Shown: positions 27,583-36,851 of the stretch, piece after piece
Layout: each line of letters starts with the position of its first letter
Numbering within the stretch: position 1 is the stretch's first letter
Source of the DNA: Bacteroides propionicigenes
Lineage (GTDB): Bacteria; Bacteroidota; Bacteroidia; Bacteroidales; Bacteroidaceae
Direction of reading: 5' to 3'
Length of the DNA stretch: 64,000 nucleotides
NCBI RefSeq assembly: GCF_018390535.1
Contig: NZ_JAHBBW010000008.1
Location: 1 to 64,000 of the forward strand
Made by a program: the position numbers and the translations under genes
The notes under the pieces: generated by a model
Seen by the model: the letters and a program-made list of their open reading frames with translations, nothing else
The model's database searches: none
Told to the model about the DNA's origin: nothing

Positions 27583-27613
27583 TTGATGCTTTAGGAGAAA
27601 TGAGTTACATTTG
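27583..27613 (+). promoter_or_regulatory. Promoter of the two-component operon
   Basis: -33 TTG (27583-27585), a 20-bp spacer and -7 TACATTTG (27606-27613). Because the -7 box covers an in-frame TTG at 27611, translation must start downstream, at ATG 27641. Confidence 0.75.
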
Positions 27614-27640
27614 TCTGATTATACATATAACCTTGCCTCT

Positions 27641-28321
27641 ATGAATATATTAATTATTGAAGATGAACGCGAGATAGCCCGGGCGATTGTTGATTTTTTT
27701 AATACGGAAAAGTACGTTACCGAGTGTGCCCATGATTTTGCTTCGGCTATGGAAAAACTGGGATTGTATGAGTACGATTGCGTAGTGGTGGATATAACAT
27801 TGCCGGACGGAAACGGATTTGATATTATCCGTTACATTAAAGAACAGGGATTGGATTACGGCATTATTATTGTGTCGGCTTTAAATTCCATTGATGATAA
27901 GATTTTGGGATTGGACATTGGTGCAGACGATTATTTGGCCAAACCCTTCAGCTTGCCTGAACTGAATGCGCGGGTAAAGTCGGTTATCCGTCGCCGCAGA
28001 TTCGAAGGGCGTAATGATTATGTGTTTCACGAGTTTTGTATTAATACGGATGCTCATAAATTGTTTGTCCATGGGAAAGAGGTAGTGCTGACCCGCAAGG
28101 AATACGACTTGTTTCTGTTTTTTGTCATGAACCGTGAACGGGTACTGACGAAGGAGACTATTGTGGAGCATTTATGGGGAGATATGATGGGAATTTCAGC
28201 CGATTCGCTCGACTTTGTGTACACGCATATCCGTAATCTTCGCAAGAAATTACTGGATGCTGATGCAAAGGATTATATTAAGACTGTATATGCCGTCGGT
28301 TATAAGTTTACGGAATATTGA
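27641..28321 (+). CDS. OmpR/PhoB-family response regulator
   Basis: The 226-residue protein has a receiver domain with an acidic pocket (IIEDE), phospho-acceptor Asp51 in VVVDITLPDG and Lys100-region AKPFSLPEL. A C-terminal winged helix follows, with LTRKEYDLFLFFVMNRERVLTKETIVEHLWG and a final YIKTVYAVGYKF. The start is fixed by the promoter at 27583-27613. The kinase gene begins 11 bp after its stop with AGGAGA in between, which is a rare clear ribosome-binding site in this window. It probably regulates the divergent PepSY-like lipoprotein and itself through the repeats at 27531. Confidence 0.93.
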   Translation: MNILIIEDEREIARAIVDFFNTEKYVTECAHDFASAMEKLGLYEYDCVVVDITLPDGNGFDIIRYIKEQGLDYGIIIVSALNSIDDKILGLDIGADDYLAKPFSLPELNARVKSVIRRRRFEGRNDYVFHEFCINTDAHKLFVHGKEVVLTRKEYDLFLFFVMNRERVLTKETIVEHLWGDMMGISADSLDFVYTHIRNLRKKLLDADAKDYIKTVYAVGYKFTEY

Positions 28322-28332
28322 GGAGACTGAGT

Positions 28333-29625
28333 ATGAAATTAGTTTCTATTTATTGGAAATATACTGTGTATGCCTTTCTTGTTGTATTGGTACTGGGAAG
28401 CATTACGCATTATTATATCTTCCGTAATTCTATTCATCGTTCCACCGATGATGTGCTGCAAGAGTATAAGCAGGATATACAAGAGTATGCGGCGAGTCAT
28501 GATACGCTGCTTTCCCTTCATGATTTGGAACTGAAGCACAGCCGTCTTCTTTTCCATGAAGTGGGTAAGGTTGCAAAAAAAGGAAAGGAATGTGCCATTT
28601 ACGACTCTTTGATTTATAGTAAATATGAAGGAGAACAAGTGATTTACCGTGTTTTAAAGTTTAATGTAGATACCCGTGAGGGTACTTATCAAGTACTCTT
28701 GAGCCAGCCTACGCTGGAAGAAGACGATTTGATGTCTGCGGTGGTCATATCTTTATCGCTGTTGTTGCTTTTCTTTTTGATTGCATATTCGTGGGTTTCT
28801 ACCTATTACACCCGTATTTTGTGGCGGCCTTTTTATCTTCTGCTGGAACAGTTGAGACGTTTCCGCATAGATCGCCAACAACCGGATAGGATGCCTGTTT
28901 GTGGTATTGAAGAGTTTGACGAAATGGGGAATACTATATCTGATATGATGGGGAAGATGCACAATGATTATCTCTCACTGAAAGAACTTACAGAAAACAC
29001 GTCGCATGAGTTGCAAACTCCCTTGTCTATATTGAAAATGAAATTAGAGATGCTTCAACAGCAAGAAACGGACAATGAGAAGGTCATGGATTTGGTAAGG
29101 GATATGCAACATACTGTCAGCCGAATGACTCGCTTTAATCGTGCATTGCTGTTGATAGCCCGTATCAACAACGATCAGTTTGCCAATGTGGAGCAGGTTA
29201 ATCTAAACGAGTACATAACAGAGTATTTATCCGCTTATGAAGATATTTTGCAAGATAAGTCGGTTACGATAGTTTGGGATAGCCGGGCGCCTTTTGTCGT
29301 ACCGATAAACCGTATGTTGGCGGAACGGCTGGTAATGAATTTGATTGTGAATGCTGTGCGTTACAATGTAATAGGAGGATGCTTGCGCGTGGAAACTACA
29401 GAAAACAGTATTAAGATAGCCAACACATACGGCAATATTATTCCATCGGGTGATTTATTTGCCCGGTTTACCCGCTCTTCGCACGATAGTGAATCTACCG
29501 GCCTTGGATTGACAATAGTAAAAAGTATTTGCCAAAAAAGCGGATTAAAGGTGGAAGTATCGGTCAATAAGGTAGAGTTTTGTACGATTGTTGTAAAGAA
29601 TGAACTAAAATCGCCCCCTTTCTGA
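28333..29625 (+). CDS. Sensor histidine kinase (partner of the upstream regulator)
   Basis: The 430-residue kinase has two membrane helices (about 11-30 and 133-153) around a roughly 100-residue periplasmic sensor, a short HAMP-like region, and a HisKA domain with His225 in TSHELQTPLS. The HATPase domain has NLIVNAVRYN and a terminal STGLGLTIVKSICQKSG. The N box is present, but the G1 region (KIANTYGNIIPSG) is divergent from the usual DxGxG. ATG 28333 is preferred over an upstream TTG because it follows AGGAGA and starts a typical membrane protein (MKLVSIYWKY). It is operonic with the regulator. Confidence 0.92.
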   Translation: MKLVSIYWKYTVYAFLVVLVLGSITHYYIFRNSIHRSTDDVLQEYKQDIQEYAASHDTLLSLHDLELKHSRLLFHEVGKVAKKGKECAIYDSLIYSKYEGEQVIYRVLKFNVDTREGTYQVLLSQPTLEEDDLMSAVVISLSLLLLFFLIAYSWVSTYYTRILWRPFYLLLEQLRRFRIDRQQPDRMPVCGIEEFDEMGNTISDMMGKMHNDYLSLKELTENTSHELQTPLSILKMKLEMLQQQETDNEKVMDLVRDMQHTVSRMTRFNRALLLIARINNDQFANVEQVNLNEYITEYLSAYEDILQDKSVTIVWDSRAPFVVPINRMLAERLVMNLIVNAVRYNVIGGCLRVETTENSIKIANTYGNIIPSGDLFARFTRSSHDSESTGLGLTIVKSICQKSGLKVEVSVNKVEFCTIVVKNELKSPPF

Positions 29626-29637
29626 TATAAAATTTAC

Positions 29638-29645
29638 TACTTTTG
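29638..29645 (+). promoter_or_regulatory. Promoter -7 box of the nucleotidyltransferase gene
   Basis: TACTTTTG matches TAnnTTTG, 48 bp before the ATG. No clear -33 element was seen. Confidence 0.5.
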
Positions 29646-29693
29646 CACCTGTTATCAACCATGATACACTAACCTTTTTAAATAATTACTAAT

Positions 29694-30605
29694 ATGAAAC
29701 CAACTTTATTTTTATTGGCAGCCGGTATGGGTAGCCGTTATGGTGGCTTGAAACAATTGGATGGACTGGGTCCGAATGGTGAGACTATTATGGACTATTC
29801 TATTTACGATGCCATCAATGCCGGATTCGGTAAGCTCGTTTTTGTTATCCGTAAAGATTTTGAACAGGATTTTCGTGATAAGATTATCTCTAAATACGAA
29901 GGACATATTCCGTGCGAACTGGTGTTCCAGGGACTGGATGCACTTCCCGAAGGATTTACTTGCCCGGCAGACCGCACGAAACCTTGGGGCACCAACCATG
30001 CCGTGATGATGGGTGCCGATGTGATAAAGGAACCGTTTGCCGTTATCAATTGTGATGACTTCTATGGCCGTGATTCTTTCCAAGTTATGGGTAAGTTCCT
30101 GTCTGCGCTTCCCGAAGGCTCCAAGAATGTATATTCAATGGTAGGTTTCCGCATTGGCAATACATTAAGCGAAAGCGGTACCGTATCACGCGGTCTTTGC
30201 GGCACGGATGCAAAAAAACTGTTGACCTCTGTTGTAGAACGTACCAAGATTCAGCGTATGGACGGTGAAGTGAAATATATTGATGATAATGGCGAATGGA
30301 CAGCTACTCCCGATACTACTCCGGTCAGTATGAACTTCTGGGGCTTTACTCCCGATTACTTTGCTTACAGCCAAGAGCTCTTCAAGACATTCCTCAGCGA
30401 CCCTAAGAATATGGAGAACTTGAAGAGCGAATTCTTCATACCGTTGATGGTAGATAAACTGATTAACGACGGTACGGCTACGGTTGAGGTGCTTGATACG
30501 AACAGTAAATGGTTCGGTGTGACTTATCCGGAAGATCGCCAGAGTGTGGTCGACAAGATTCAGGCATTGGTGGATGCCGGAGAATATCCTGCTAAGTTAT
30601 TTTAA
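29694..30605 (+). CDS. Sugar-nucleotidyltransferase family protein
   Basis: The 303-residue protein begins with the nucleotide-binding signature LLAAGMGSRYGGLKQLDGLGPNGETIMDYSIYDA, typical of NTP-transferases that form NDP-sugars. It carries the metal-binding acidic motif in AVINCDDFYG and a later SMNFWGFTPDYF. It resembles uncharacterised Bacteroidetes nucleotidyltransferases rather than RmlA or GalU precisely, so the sugar and nucleotide are unknown. It stands alone: its own promoter box lies in front and a strong terminator follows. Confidence 0.83.
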   Translation: MKPTLFLLAAGMGSRYGGLKQLDGLGPNGETIMDYSIYDAINAGFGKLVFVIRKDFEQDFRDKIISKYEGHIPCELVFQGLDALPEGFTCPADRTKPWGTNHAVMMGADVIKEPFAVINCDDFYGRDSFQVMGKFLSALPEGSKNVYSMVGFRIGNTLSESGTVSRGLCGTDAKKLLTSVVERTKIQRMDGEVKYIDDNGEWTATPDTTPVSMNFWGFTPDYFAYSQELFKTFLSDPKNMENLKSEFFIPLMVDKLINDGTATVEVLDTNSKWFGVTYPEDRQSVVDKIQALVDAGEYPAKLF

Positions 30606-30637
30606 AGGAACGTTAGAGCGCTTTCTTTGAAAAGATT

Positions 30638-30702
30638 ATCCCCTTTTTCCCTTTTTTGTTCTCCAAACTGGCTGAACAGGAAGGGAAAGAGGGGATTTTT
30701 TT
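30638..30702 (+). terminator. Intrinsic terminator of the nucleotidyltransferase gene
   Basis: ATCCCCTTTTTCCCTT (30638-30653) pairs with AAGGGAAAGAGGGGAT (30681-30696), followed by seven Ts. The loop is about 27 bases. Confidence 0.8.
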
Positions 30703-30772
30703 GTAAAGGTTTATGAGTGGCGGATGCTTGTTTGTAACTGCCTGATTGTCAGTGTGCTTTTATGGAGTGTGG

Positions 30773-30838
30773 CTCAGTATACGACTGAGGCTACCTCAGT
30801 ATACGACTTAGCCTGCCTCAAAGTACTGCTAAAAGGTA
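30773..30838. repeat. Three 22-bp units with CTCAGTATACGACT core
   Basis: CTCAGTATACGACT occurs identically at 30773 and 30795, and a decayed copy CTCAAAGTACTGCT is at 30817, each exactly 22 bp on. The first unit is a dyad: CTCAGT, five bases, ACTGAG. It sits in the 460-bp gap between the nucleotidyltransferase terminator and the ABC-F promoter; I see nothing else in that gap. Confidence 0.75.
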
Positions 30839-31028
30839 AATATATTATGCTGTAAATATAAATAACTAATTACCCGTTTGCCGTATCATCCGATATTTTA
30901 AGTGAATATACATAATTATCTTATACTATCTGTCATTCATGCAAACATTCATATAAACCTTGAATTTTAAAATGAGTGCAGCCGTATGCTTTGAATACAT
31001 GATTGCGTGAGAATAAAAATAATATCGC

Positions 31029-31036
31029 TACCTTTG
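31029..31036 (+). promoter_or_regulatory. Promoter -7 box of the ABC-F gene
   Basis: TACCTTTG matches the Bacteroides consensus and lies 29 bp before the ATG. A TTG at 31003-31005 could serve as -33 with a slightly long spacer. Confidence 0.55.
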
Positions 31037-31065
31037 CAGTCTTGAACGATTAATTCATTGACACT

Positions 31066-33036
31066 ATGATATCTGTAGAAGGACTGAAGGTGGAATTTAA
31101 TGCCACCCCTCTGTTCGAAGACGTTTCTTATGTTATAAACAAAAAGGATCGTATAGCTCTTGTCGGCAAGAATGGCGCAGGCAAGTCTACCATGCTTAAA
31201 ATATTGGCCGGCATCCAGCAACCGACTTCCGGCGTTGTGGCTGTTCCCCGCGAATGTACTATCGGGTATTTGCCTCAGGTGATGATACTCAGTGATGAGC
31301 GTACTGTAATGCAGGAGGCGGAACTTGCTTTTGAGCATATCTTTGAGATGCAGGCTGATATTGAGCGTATGAACCGGCAGCTTGCCGAACGCACTGATTA
31401 TGACAGTGAAGATTATCAGAAGCTGATTGACCGTTTTACCCATGAGAATGAGCGTTTCCTGATGATGGGCGGAACAAACTATCGTGCTGAAATAGAACGA
31501 ACCCTTCAGGGCTTGGGTTTTAGCCGTGAGGATTTCGACCGCTCTACAAGCGAGTTTTCCGGAGGTTGGCGTATGCGCATCGAACTTGCCAAGTTATTGC
31601 TTCGTCGTCCGGACGTATTATTGCTTGACGAGCCTACGAATCACCTTGATATAGAAAGTATTCAGTGGTTGGAAAACTTCCTGTCCACTCGTGCCAATGC
31701 GGTGGTACTCGTCAGCCACGACCGCGCTTTTCTTAATAATGTCACAACCCGTACCATTGAAATAACTTGCGGACGTATTTATGATTATAAAGTGAAGTAT
31801 GATGAGTTTGTGGTGTTGCGCAAAGAACGTCGTGAACAGCAGTTGCGCGCTTACGAAAACCAGCAGAAACAGATACAGGATACGGAAGATTTCATTGAGC
31901 GTTTCCGCTATAAGGCTACTAAGGCGGTACAGGTGCAGAGCCGTATCAAACAGCTTGAAAAGATAGAACGTATAGAAGTGGACGAAGAGGATAACTCTTC
32001 TTTGCGTTTGAAGTTTGTTTGCAGCAGTCGCAGCGGCAATTATCCGGTTATCTGCGAAGATGTTGCCAAGGCGTATGGAGACCATATTATTTTTCACGAT
32101 GTTAATCTTACGATTAATCGTGGTGAGAAGGTTGCTTTTGTCGGTAAAAATGGTGAGGGCAAGTCTACGCTTGTAAAGTGTATCATGGATGAAATTACGG
32201 ATTATACCGGAAGGTTGACTTTGGGGCATAATGTGCAGATAGGCTATTTTGCGCAAAATCAAGCGCAATTGTTGGATGAGAATCTGACTGTTTTTGATAC
32301 TATTGACCGTGTGGCGGTAGGGGATATCCGGTTGAAGATACGTGATATTTTGGGAGCATTCATGTTTGGCGGAGAGGCTTCTGACAAGAAGGTAAAAGTG
32401 CTTTCCGGTGGAGAACGTACTCGTCTTGCCATGATAAAGCTGCTGCTGGAACCGGTGAATTTCCTGATTCTTGACGAACCTACGAATCACCTTGATATGC
32501 GTTCCAAGGATGTACTGAAAGAAGCGATACGCGATTTTGACGGTACAGTGATAATTGTCAGCCATGACCGTGACTTTTTGGATGGACTTGCGACTAAAGT
32601 ATATGAGTTCGGTGGCGGAGTGGTAAAGGAGCATCTTGGCGGTATTTACGATTTCCTGCAGAAAAAACAGATAGAGAGTTTGAATGACTTGCAGAAGTCT
32701 CCTTCGCTGTCCTCTTCCCCTGTCGGAAAAATGGTAACCGGTAATAATGCCGCAACAACGGTTGTACAACCTTCTGCCGCAAAATTGTCCTATGAGGAGC
32801 AAAAGGAACTCAATAAGAAACTTAAAAAGCTGGAACGCCGTGTAGCGGATTGTGAAGCGGAGATAGAACAACTGGAATCGGCCATTTCTATTCTTGAAGC
32901 CAAAATGGCTACACCGGAAGGCGCTTCGGATATGACACTCTATGAACAGCATCAAAAGTTGAAAACTCAATTGGATAATGTAATGGAAGAGTGGGATGTA
33001 GCCTCTTGCGAACTGGAGGAGACGAGAAAGGAGTGA
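31066..33036 (+). CDS. ABC-F family ATPase (ribosome-associated type)
   Basis: The 656-residue soluble protein has two ABC domains and no membrane segment. Walker A motifs are GKNGAGKST and GKNGEGKST. The signatures are FSGGWRMRIELAKLLLRRPD and LSGGERTRLAMIKLLLEPVN, each followed by LLDEPTNHLD-type Walker B sequences. The charged linker (about 245-305, KERREQQLRAYENQQKQ) is the ABC-F ribosome-binding hairpin, and the C-terminal extension (about 565-656) is a coiled coil as in Uup/YheS. Such proteins act on stalled or initiating ribosomes; antibiotic-resistance members exist, but nothing here shows that. Confidence 0.92.
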   Translation: MISVEGLKVEFNATPLFEDVSYVINKKDRIALVGKNGAGKSTMLKILAGIQQPTSGVVAVPRECTIGYLPQVMILSDERTVMQEAELAFEHIFEMQADIERMNRQLAERTDYDSEDYQKLIDRFTHENERFLMMGGTNYRAEIERTLQGLGFSREDFDRSTSEFSGGWRMRIELAKLLLRRPDVLLLDEPTNHLDIESIQWLENFLSTRANAVVLVSHDRAFLNNVTTRTIEITCGRIYDYKVKYDEFVVLRKERREQQLRAYENQQKQIQDTEDFIERFRYKATKAVQVQSRIKQLEKIERIEVDEEDNSSLRLKFVCSSRSGNYPVICEDVAKAYGDHIIFHDVNLTINRGEKVAFVGKNGEGKSTLVKCIMDEITDYTGRLTLGHNVQIGYFAQNQAQLLDENLTVFDTIDRVAVGDIRLKIRDILGAFMFGGEASDKKVKVLSGGERTRLAMIKLLLEPVNFLILDEPTNHLDMRSKDVLKEAIRDFDGTVIIVSHDRDFLDGLATKVYEFGGGVVKEHLGGIYDFLQKKQIESLNDLQKSPSLSSSPVGKMVTGNNAATTVVQPSAAKLSYEEQKELNKKLKKLERRVADCEAEIEQLESAISILEAKMATPEGASDMTLYEQHQKLKTQLDNVMEEWDVASCELEETRKE

Positions 33037-33064
33037 TAACTTTATAACATTATATTTTATAAGT

Positions 33065-35101
33065 ATGAAAGTATTTCATTTTTTACCCATTGCAGCATTT
33101 TGTCTGATGACAGGTGCTTGCAGCACAGGCAAGAAACAGGTTGAGCTTACAGCCGGTATTCAGCTTGCCAATCTTGACACAATGGCTTTGCCCGGAACAG
33201 ATTTTTACCAATACGCCTGTGGCGGTTGGATGAAGAATAATCCGATTCCTGCCGAGTACTCACAGTACGGCTCTTTTACTGTTCTCGCAGAAAATAACCG
33301 TAAGCAGATTCAGGGACTTATCGAAGAATTGGCTGCTACTCAACATGAAGCCGGTAGCATAGCGCAGAAAGTAGGCGATTTGTACAAAATCGTAATGGAC
33401 AGTGTGAAACTGAATAAAGATGGCATAGCCCCTATTAAAGCCGAATTGGAAAGGTTGGGGAGCTTGAAAGACAAGAAAGAACTTTATGCTTTGTTGGGTG
33501 AGATGCAAAAGAAGGGCATTGTTTCCTATAATGTTCTGTATGTAGGGGCCGATGAAATGAATAGTAGCATGAACGCTGTACAGTCTTACCAAACGGGTTT
33601 GAGTATGGGTGAACGTGAATATTATCTGGAGAATGATGAGGCTACCGCTAAGATTCGTGATGCTTTCCGTACACACGTACAGAAGATGTATCAATTGGCA
33701 GGCTTTGATGAGGCTACTGCCAAAAAAGGTATGGAAGTAGTTATGGACGTAGAAACACGTCTTGCAAAGGCTTTCCGTTCGCGTACGGAATTGCGCGACC
33801 CGCATGCCAACTACAATAAAATGACGCTGGAAGAATTGGAAAAAAATTACCCCACTTTCGATTGGGATGCTTATCTGTCTGCTTTGGATTTGAAGGACGT
33901 GAAGGAGATTATCGTAGGGCAGCCCGCTTCTCTGAAAGCAGCCGCCGATATTTTGGATACTCTGCCTATTGACCAACAAAGCCTCTATCTGCAATGGAGA
34001 TTGATTGATGCCGCCGCTGGTACTTTGAATGATGCTATGGCCGAGCAAAACTTCGACTTCTACCAACGTACAATGAGCGGTACGCAAGAAATGCAACCTC
34101 GTTGGAAGAGAGCTGTCAGTACAGTGAGTTCAGCCTTGGGTGAAGCTGTGGGGCAGATGTATGTAGAGAAATATTTCCCTGCCGCTGCCAAAGAACGTAT
34201 GGTGGCTTTAGTGAAGAATCTGCAAGAAAGCTTGGGCGAACGCGTTAAGGGGCTTGCTTGGATGGGAGATTCTACCAAAGTAAAGGCTTTGGAAAAGCTG
34301 GCTACTTTCCATGTGAAAATCGGTTATCCTGACAAGTGGAAGGATTACTCTACATTGGAGATTAAAGATGATTCATATTGGGCAAATATGGAGCGTACCA
34401 ACGAATGGAACCACGCGGAAATGGTGGCTAAAGCCGGCAAACCGGTGGATAAGGAGGAATGGCTGATGACTCCGCAAACTGTGAATGCTTATTATAACCC
34501 GACAACAAATGAAATATGTTTCCCTGCCGGTATTCTGCAATATCCGTTCTTTGACATGAATGCGGATGATGCTTTCAATTACGGAGCTATCGGTGTGGTA
34601 ATCGGCCATGAGATGACTCACGGGTTTGATGACCAAGGTCGCCAATACGATAAAGACGGTAATTTGAAAGACTGGTGGACTGACGAGGATTCCAAACGTT
34701 TTGATGAACGTGCTCAGGTTATGGTGAATGTGTTCGACAGCATTGAAGTCGCTCCGGGGGTACACGGCAATGGCCGTATGACTTTGGGTGAGAACATTGC
34801 CGACCACGGCGGCTTGCAAGTTTCCTATCAGGCATTCAAGAGGGCTACTGCTGCCAATCCGCTGCCTGTAATGGATGGATTTACTCCCGAACAGCGCTTC
34901 TTCCTCGCTTATGCAGGTGTATGGGGAAACAACATCCGTCCAGAAGAAGTCCTGAATCGCACTAAGAGTGATGTGCACTCGTTGGGCAAGTGGCGCGTAA
35001 ACGGTGCTTTACCCCAAATTGGTGCTTGGTATGAGGCTTTCAATATTACAGAGAATGATCAGATGTTTGTGCCGGTGGAAAAACGAGTTTCTATCTGGTA
35101 A
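33065..35101 (+). CDS. M13-family (neprilysin/PepO-like) zinc metallopeptidase lipoprotein
   Basis: The 678-residue protein has a lipobox MTGAC (Cys19) and the M13 architecture. The N-terminal domain opens with FYQYACGGWMKNNPIPAEYS. The catalytic domain has NAYYNPTTNEICFPAGIL, the zinc motif HEMTH (His515, Glu516, His519) within VIGHEMTHGFDDQG, and the third-ligand motif ENIADHGG. It ends in a conserved C-terminal W. It cleaves oligopeptides at the cell envelope. It follows the ABC-F gene by 28 bp but has an unrelated role, so cotranscription may be incidental. A terminator follows. Confidence 0.93.
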   Translation: MKVFHFLPIAAFCLMTGACSTGKKQVELTAGIQLANLDTMALPGTDFYQYACGGWMKNNPIPAEYSQYGSFTVLAENNRKQIQGLIEELAATQHEAGSIAQKVGDLYKIVMDSVKLNKDGIAPIKAELERLGSLKDKKELYALLGEMQKKGIVSYNVLYVGADEMNSSMNAVQSYQTGLSMGEREYYLENDEATAKIRDAFRTHVQKMYQLAGFDEATAKKGMEVVMDVETRLAKAFRSRTELRDPHANYNKMTLEELEKNYPTFDWDAYLSALDLKDVKEIIVGQPASLKAAADILDTLPIDQQSLYLQWRLIDAAAGTLNDAMAEQNFDFYQRTMSGTQEMQPRWKRAVSTVSSALGEAVGQMYVEKYFPAAAKERMVALVKNLQESLGERVKGLAWMGDSTKVKALEKLATFHVKIGYPDKWKDYSTLEIKDDSYWANMERTNEWNHAEMVAKAGKPVDKEEWLMTPQTVNAYYNPTTNEICFPAGILQYPFFDMNADDAFNYGAIGVVIGHEMTHGFDDQGRQYDKDGNLKDWWTDEDSKRFDERAQVMVNVFDSIEVAPGVHGNGRMTLGENIADHGGLQVSYQAFKRATAANPLPVMDGFTPEQRFFLAYAGVWGNNIRPEEVLNRTKSDVHSLGKWRVNGALPQIGAWYEAFNITENDQMFVPVEKRVSIW

Positions 35102-35126
35102 CAGCCTTGCTTTCATAAAAGATTTC

Positions 35127-35169
35127 AGTCCCGTCAGAGAGGTATAAACACCTTTTTGGCGGGACTTTT
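35127..35169 (+). terminator. Intrinsic terminator of the M13 peptidase gene
   Basis: AGTCCCG pairs with CGGGACT, extended by neighbouring pairs, followed by TTTT. It is 25 bp past the stop codon. Confidence 0.75.
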
Positions 35170-35270
35170 CTTATACCGCCATACAGAGTTATTGGAATTA
35201 ATAATAAGTTCCTTTTTTAATTATACCTAATTTATTGTGTATGAATGTATGTATGAATAAACAAAATTCG

Positions 35271-35278
35271 TAACTTTG
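35271..35278 (+). promoter_or_regulatory. Promoter -7 box of purH
   Basis: TAACTTTG matches TAnnTTTG, 45 bp before the purH ATG. No purine riboswitch structure was recognised in the 220-bp upstream gap. Confidence 0.6.
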
Positions 35279-35323
35279 CACATCAAATAGTAAAATGTAC
35301 GCATTACTTTAATACGCAAATCC

Positions 35324-36847
35324 ATGTCTGAAACTAAAAGAATCAAAACAGCTCTGGTATCCGTTTACCATAAAGAAGGTTTGGACGAAATCATTACCAA
35401 ACTGCATGAAGAAGGTGTAGAGTTCCTGTCAACCGGTGGAACTCGTCAATTTATCGAATCTTTAGGCTATCCCTGCAAAGCGGTGGAAGACCTTACTACA
35501 TACCCTTCCATTTTGGGTGGACGCGTAAAGACTCTGCATCCTAAGATATTTGGAGGAATTCTTTGCCGCCGCGGATTGGAACAAGACATGCAGCAAATAG
35601 AAAAATATGAAATTCCCGAAATAGACCTTGTAATTGTAGATTTGTATCCGTTTGAGGCTACTGTTGCCAGTGGTGCTGAGGAACCGGCTATTATCGAGAA
35701 GATTGATATAGGCGGCATCTCGTTGATTCGTGCTGCAGCCAAAAATTATAATGATGTGGTAATTGTTGCTTCACAGGCTCAATATCAGCCGCTTCGCGAT
35801 ATGTTGATGGAGCATGGCGCTACCACTTCACTCGAAGAACGCCGTTGGTTTGCTAAAGAGGCCTTTGCCGTATCTTCTCATTACGATTCGGCCATCTTTA
35901 ATTATTTTGACGGTGAAGAAGGCTCAGCTTTCCGTCAATCTGCCAACAACCAGAAGACTTTACGCTACGGTGAGAATCCGCATCAGAAAGGATACTTCTA
36001 TGGCAATATAGATGCAATGTTCGACCAGATTCACGGAAAAGAAATCTCTTATAACAACTTGCTTGATATCAACGCTGCCGTTGATTTGATTGATGAATTT
36101 GCGGATACGACTTTTGCTATCCTGAAACATAACAATGCCTGCGGATTGGCTTCACGTCCTACCGTGCTGGAGGCTTGGAATGACGCGCTTGCCGGTGACC
36201 CTGTATCTGCGTTCGGCGGTGTGCTTATCACAAATGCTGTGATTGACAAGGCTGCTGCCGAGGAAATCAACAAAATATTCTTTGAAGTTATCATTGCTCC
36301 CGATTATGATGTGGATGCCTTGGAAATCCTCGGTCAGAAGAAAAACCGTATAATCTTGGTTCGTAAGCAGGCGACTTTGCCAAAGAAACAGTTCCGCTCT
36401 TTGCTGAACGGCGTGCTGGTACAAGATCGTGACCTGAAAGTGGAGACTTCCGAAGACTTGAAAACAGTAACGACAAAAGCTCCGACTGCACAGGAAATCG
36501 AAGATATGCTTTTTGCAAACAAAATTGTGAAGAATAGCAAGTCCAACGCTATTGTATTGGCAAAAGGCAAACAGCTGTTGGCAAGCGGCGTAGGTCAGAC
36601 CAGCCGTGTAGATGCCTTGAAACAGGCTATCGAAAAAGCTAAGAACTTCGGCTTCGACTTGAATGGCGCTGTAATGGCAAGTGATGCTTTCTTCCCTTTC
36701 CCCGATTGTGTGGAAATAGCAGGCAATGAAGGTGTTAAAGCTGTGATTCAGCCGGGCGGAAGCATCAAGGACGAACTCTCGTTTGATTATTGCAACGAGC
36801 ATGGCATTGCAATGGTGATAACAGGGTTCCGCCACTTTAAACACTAA
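35324..36847 (+). CDS. purH: Bifunctional AICAR transformylase / IMP cyclohydrolase
   Basis: The 507-residue enzyme catalyses the last two steps of de novo purine synthesis, AICAR to FAICAR to IMP. The N-terminal MGS-like cyclohydrolase domain shows VSVYHKEGLDEI, FLSTGGTRQFIE, GGRVKTLHPKIFGGIL and IEKIDIGGISLIRAAAKNY. The C-terminal transformylase domain shows LRYGENPHQKGYF, LKHNNACGLAS, VSAFGGVL, KSNAIVLAKGK and the terminal AVIQPGGSIKDE. Length is normal for PurH. It is separated from mreB by a repeat-derived hairpin region. Confidence 0.97.
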   Translation: MSETKRIKTALVSVYHKEGLDEIITKLHEEGVEFLSTGGTRQFIESLGYPCKAVEDLTTYPSILGGRVKTLHPKIFGGILCRRGLEQDMQQIEKYEIPEIDLVIVDLYPFEATVASGAEEPAIIEKIDIGGISLIRAAAKNYNDVVIVASQAQYQPLRDMLMEHGATTSLEERRWFAKEAFAVSSHYDSAIFNYFDGEEGSAFRQSANNQKTLRYGENPHQKGYFYGNIDAMFDQIHGKEISYNNLLDINAAVDLIDEFADTTFAILKHNNACGLASRPTVLEAWNDALAGDPVSAFGGVLITNAVIDKAAAEEINKIFFEVIIAPDYDVDALEILGQKKNRIILVRKQATLPKKQFRSLLNGVLVQDRDLKVETSEDLKTVTTKAPTAQEIEDMLFANKIVKNSKSNAIVLAKGKQLLASGVGQTSRVDALKQAIEKAKNFGFDLNGAVMASDAFFPFPDCVEIAGNEGVKAVIQPGGSIKDELSFDYCNEHGIAMVITGFRHFKH

Positions 36848-36851
36848 TATT

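Noticed and set aside
31618..32970. Open frame of 450 codons on the minus strand
   Set aside because: It lies entirely antisense to the ABC-F gene, whose motifs are unmistakable. The antisense product is an unstructured Leu/Arg/His/Tyr-rich shadow.
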